A stretch of 6,203 bases of DNA from Candidatus Zhuqueibacterota bacterium (GTDB taxonomy: Bacteria; KSB1; UBA2214): the NCBI GenBank assembly GCA_022706175.1, contig JAKJDB010000177.1, positions 1-6,203 of the forward strand, given 5' to 3'. This document shows, in pieces, positions 5,493 to 6,203 of the stretch. The stretch's first letter is position 1, and the number at the start of each line of letters is the position of its first letter. The translations under genes and the position numbers were made by a program. Below the pieces are notes generated by a model, which had not been told where the DNA came from, ran no database searches, and saw only the letters and a list, made by a program, of their open reading frames with translations.

Positions 5493-6203
5493 TTACATCA
5501 CCATGCCGCCGTCCACCTGCATCACCTGACCGGTGATGTAATCGGAGGACGGACCGGCAAGAAAAAGCACGATATCCGCCACCTCATCCGGTGTGCCGGC
5601 CCGCTCAAGCGGGATCAGCTTTAAAAAGGCCTCCCGGGCCGCCTGCGGCAGGTTCCTGGTCATCTCCGTGTCAATGTAACCCGGCGCCACGGCGTTGACC
5701 TGGATGTTGCGAGAGCCGAGTTCTTTGGCCGCCGATTTGGTCAGGCCGATGACCCCGGCTTTGGCAGCCGCATAATTGGCCTGGCCGGCATTTCCCATCA
5801 GTCCGACCACAGAGGCCATGTTGATGATTTTTCCGCTGCGCTGTTTGATCATCGGCCGGGTCACGGCCTTGATGCAGTGAAACACGCCGGTCAGATTGAC
5901 CGTGAGCACCGCACTCCATTCTTTCTCATCCATGCGCAGCAGCAGGTTATCCCGCGCGATGCCTGCGTTGTTCACCAGTATGTCGATGCGGCCGTAGTGC
6001 TGGAGGGTTTCAGCCGCCAGGCGATCCGCATCTTCCTGTTTGCCGACATCGATGGACAGGGCGATCGCCTGCTGATTCAACCGGCGAATCTCTTCGGCCG
6101 TCTCCTCCGCACTTTGCCCATCCCTATCTGCAACCACCAGCCGGGCGCCGGCCATGGCCAGTTTCAGACTGCACGCCCGCCCGATCCCACGGCCGCCCCC
6201 TGT
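5493..6203 (-). CDS. fabG: 3-oxoacyl-[acyl-carrier-protein] reductase, N-terminus cut by window edge
   Basis: FabG is an NADPH-dependent short-chain dehydrogenase/reductase that reduces 3-ketoacyl-ACP to 3-hydroxyacyl-ACP. The frame is open to the right edge. The 236 visible residues begin exactly at the Rossmann motif TGGGRGIG (1-8), so only about ten N-terminal residues are missing. NNAG lies at 78-81, the structural Asn at 104 (VNLTG), and the catalytic Ser131, Tyr144 and Lys148 lie in [29 protein letters not shown] segment and the C-terminal [16 protein letters not shown] complete the classical FabG pattern. An internal ATG at 6155 is not the start, because the cofactor-binding motif lies upstream of it. 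The linkage fabG-acpP-fabF separates it from other SDR reductases. The true start and any promoter lie outside the window. Confidence 0.96.
   Translation of the reverse strand, partial: TGGGRGIGRACSLKLAMAGARLVVADRDGQSAEETAEEIRRLNQQAIALSIDVGKQEDADRLAAETLQHYGRIDILVNNAGIARDNLLLRMDEKEWSAVLTVNLTGVFHCIKAVTRPMIKQRSGKIINMASVVGLMGNAGQANYAAAKAGVIGLTKSAAKELGSRNIQVNAVAPGYIDTEMTRNLPQAAREAFLKLIPLERAGTPDEVADIVLFLAGPSSDYITGQVMQVDGGMVM

Noticed and set aside
5493..6155. Complete fabG starting at the internal ATG 6155
   Set aside because: The frame continues to the window edge and encodes the TGGGRGIG cofactor motif upstream of that ATG, so the gene is a partial reading of a longer one and not a short complete gene.
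1..6203. Mobile elements, CRISPR arrays, toxin-antitoxin or defence genes, tRNA or rRNA
   Set aside because: No transposase or recombinase motifs, no spaced direct repeats and no cloverleaf or rRNA-like sequence were seen. The coding content is almost entirely accounted for by housekeeping-type genes.

Overview
The window reads as an ordinary chromosomal segment of a Gram-negative-type bacterium. I see no mobile element, CRISPR array, tRNA or rRNA, and no convincing new system. Its core is a minus-strand type II fatty-acid synthesis operon in the order fabG (cut by the right edge), acpP, fabF, rnc, then an acyl-CoA dehydrogenase gene, closed by a clear intrinsic terminator at 1879-1905. The acpP-fabF-rnc order and an RNase III with an extended N-terminus recall Bacteroidota/Chlorobiota-type relatives (FCB group, possibly a KSB1- or Calditrichota-like lineage). 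Deltaproteobacterial ancestry is not excluded. This placement is inference from gene order and protein style, not a search result.

Layout from left to right. 218-700 (+): a 160-residue membrane-anchored protein of unknown function with a strong Shine-Dalgarno. 701-796: a short gap between convergent genes with two weak hairpins. 797-1689 (-): a two-gene unit, a YigZ/IMPACT-family protein followed by a 93-residue cysteine-rich protein, joined by an ATGA stop/start overlap. 1690-1912: a non-coding spacer with a possible promoter, an inverted repeat and the terminator of the next operon. 1913-6203 (-): the fatty-acid operon.

Working together: FabG reduces 3-ketoacyl-ACP, AcpP carries the growing chain and FabF condenses it with malonyl-ACP, so three adjacent genes supply most of one elongation cycle. 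RNase III and an acyl-CoA dehydrogenase follow in the same direction with gaps of about 10 bases, and their ribosome-binding sites are laid over the preceding stop codons, which suggests coupled translation. A strong stem-loop with a short U run lies between acpP and fabF. It is well placed to let acyl carrier protein be made in large excess over the downstream enzymes.

Start codons were re-chosen for several genes (218-700, yigZ, rnc, fabF) because the longest open frames begin at codons without ribosome-binding sites or before the conserved domain.
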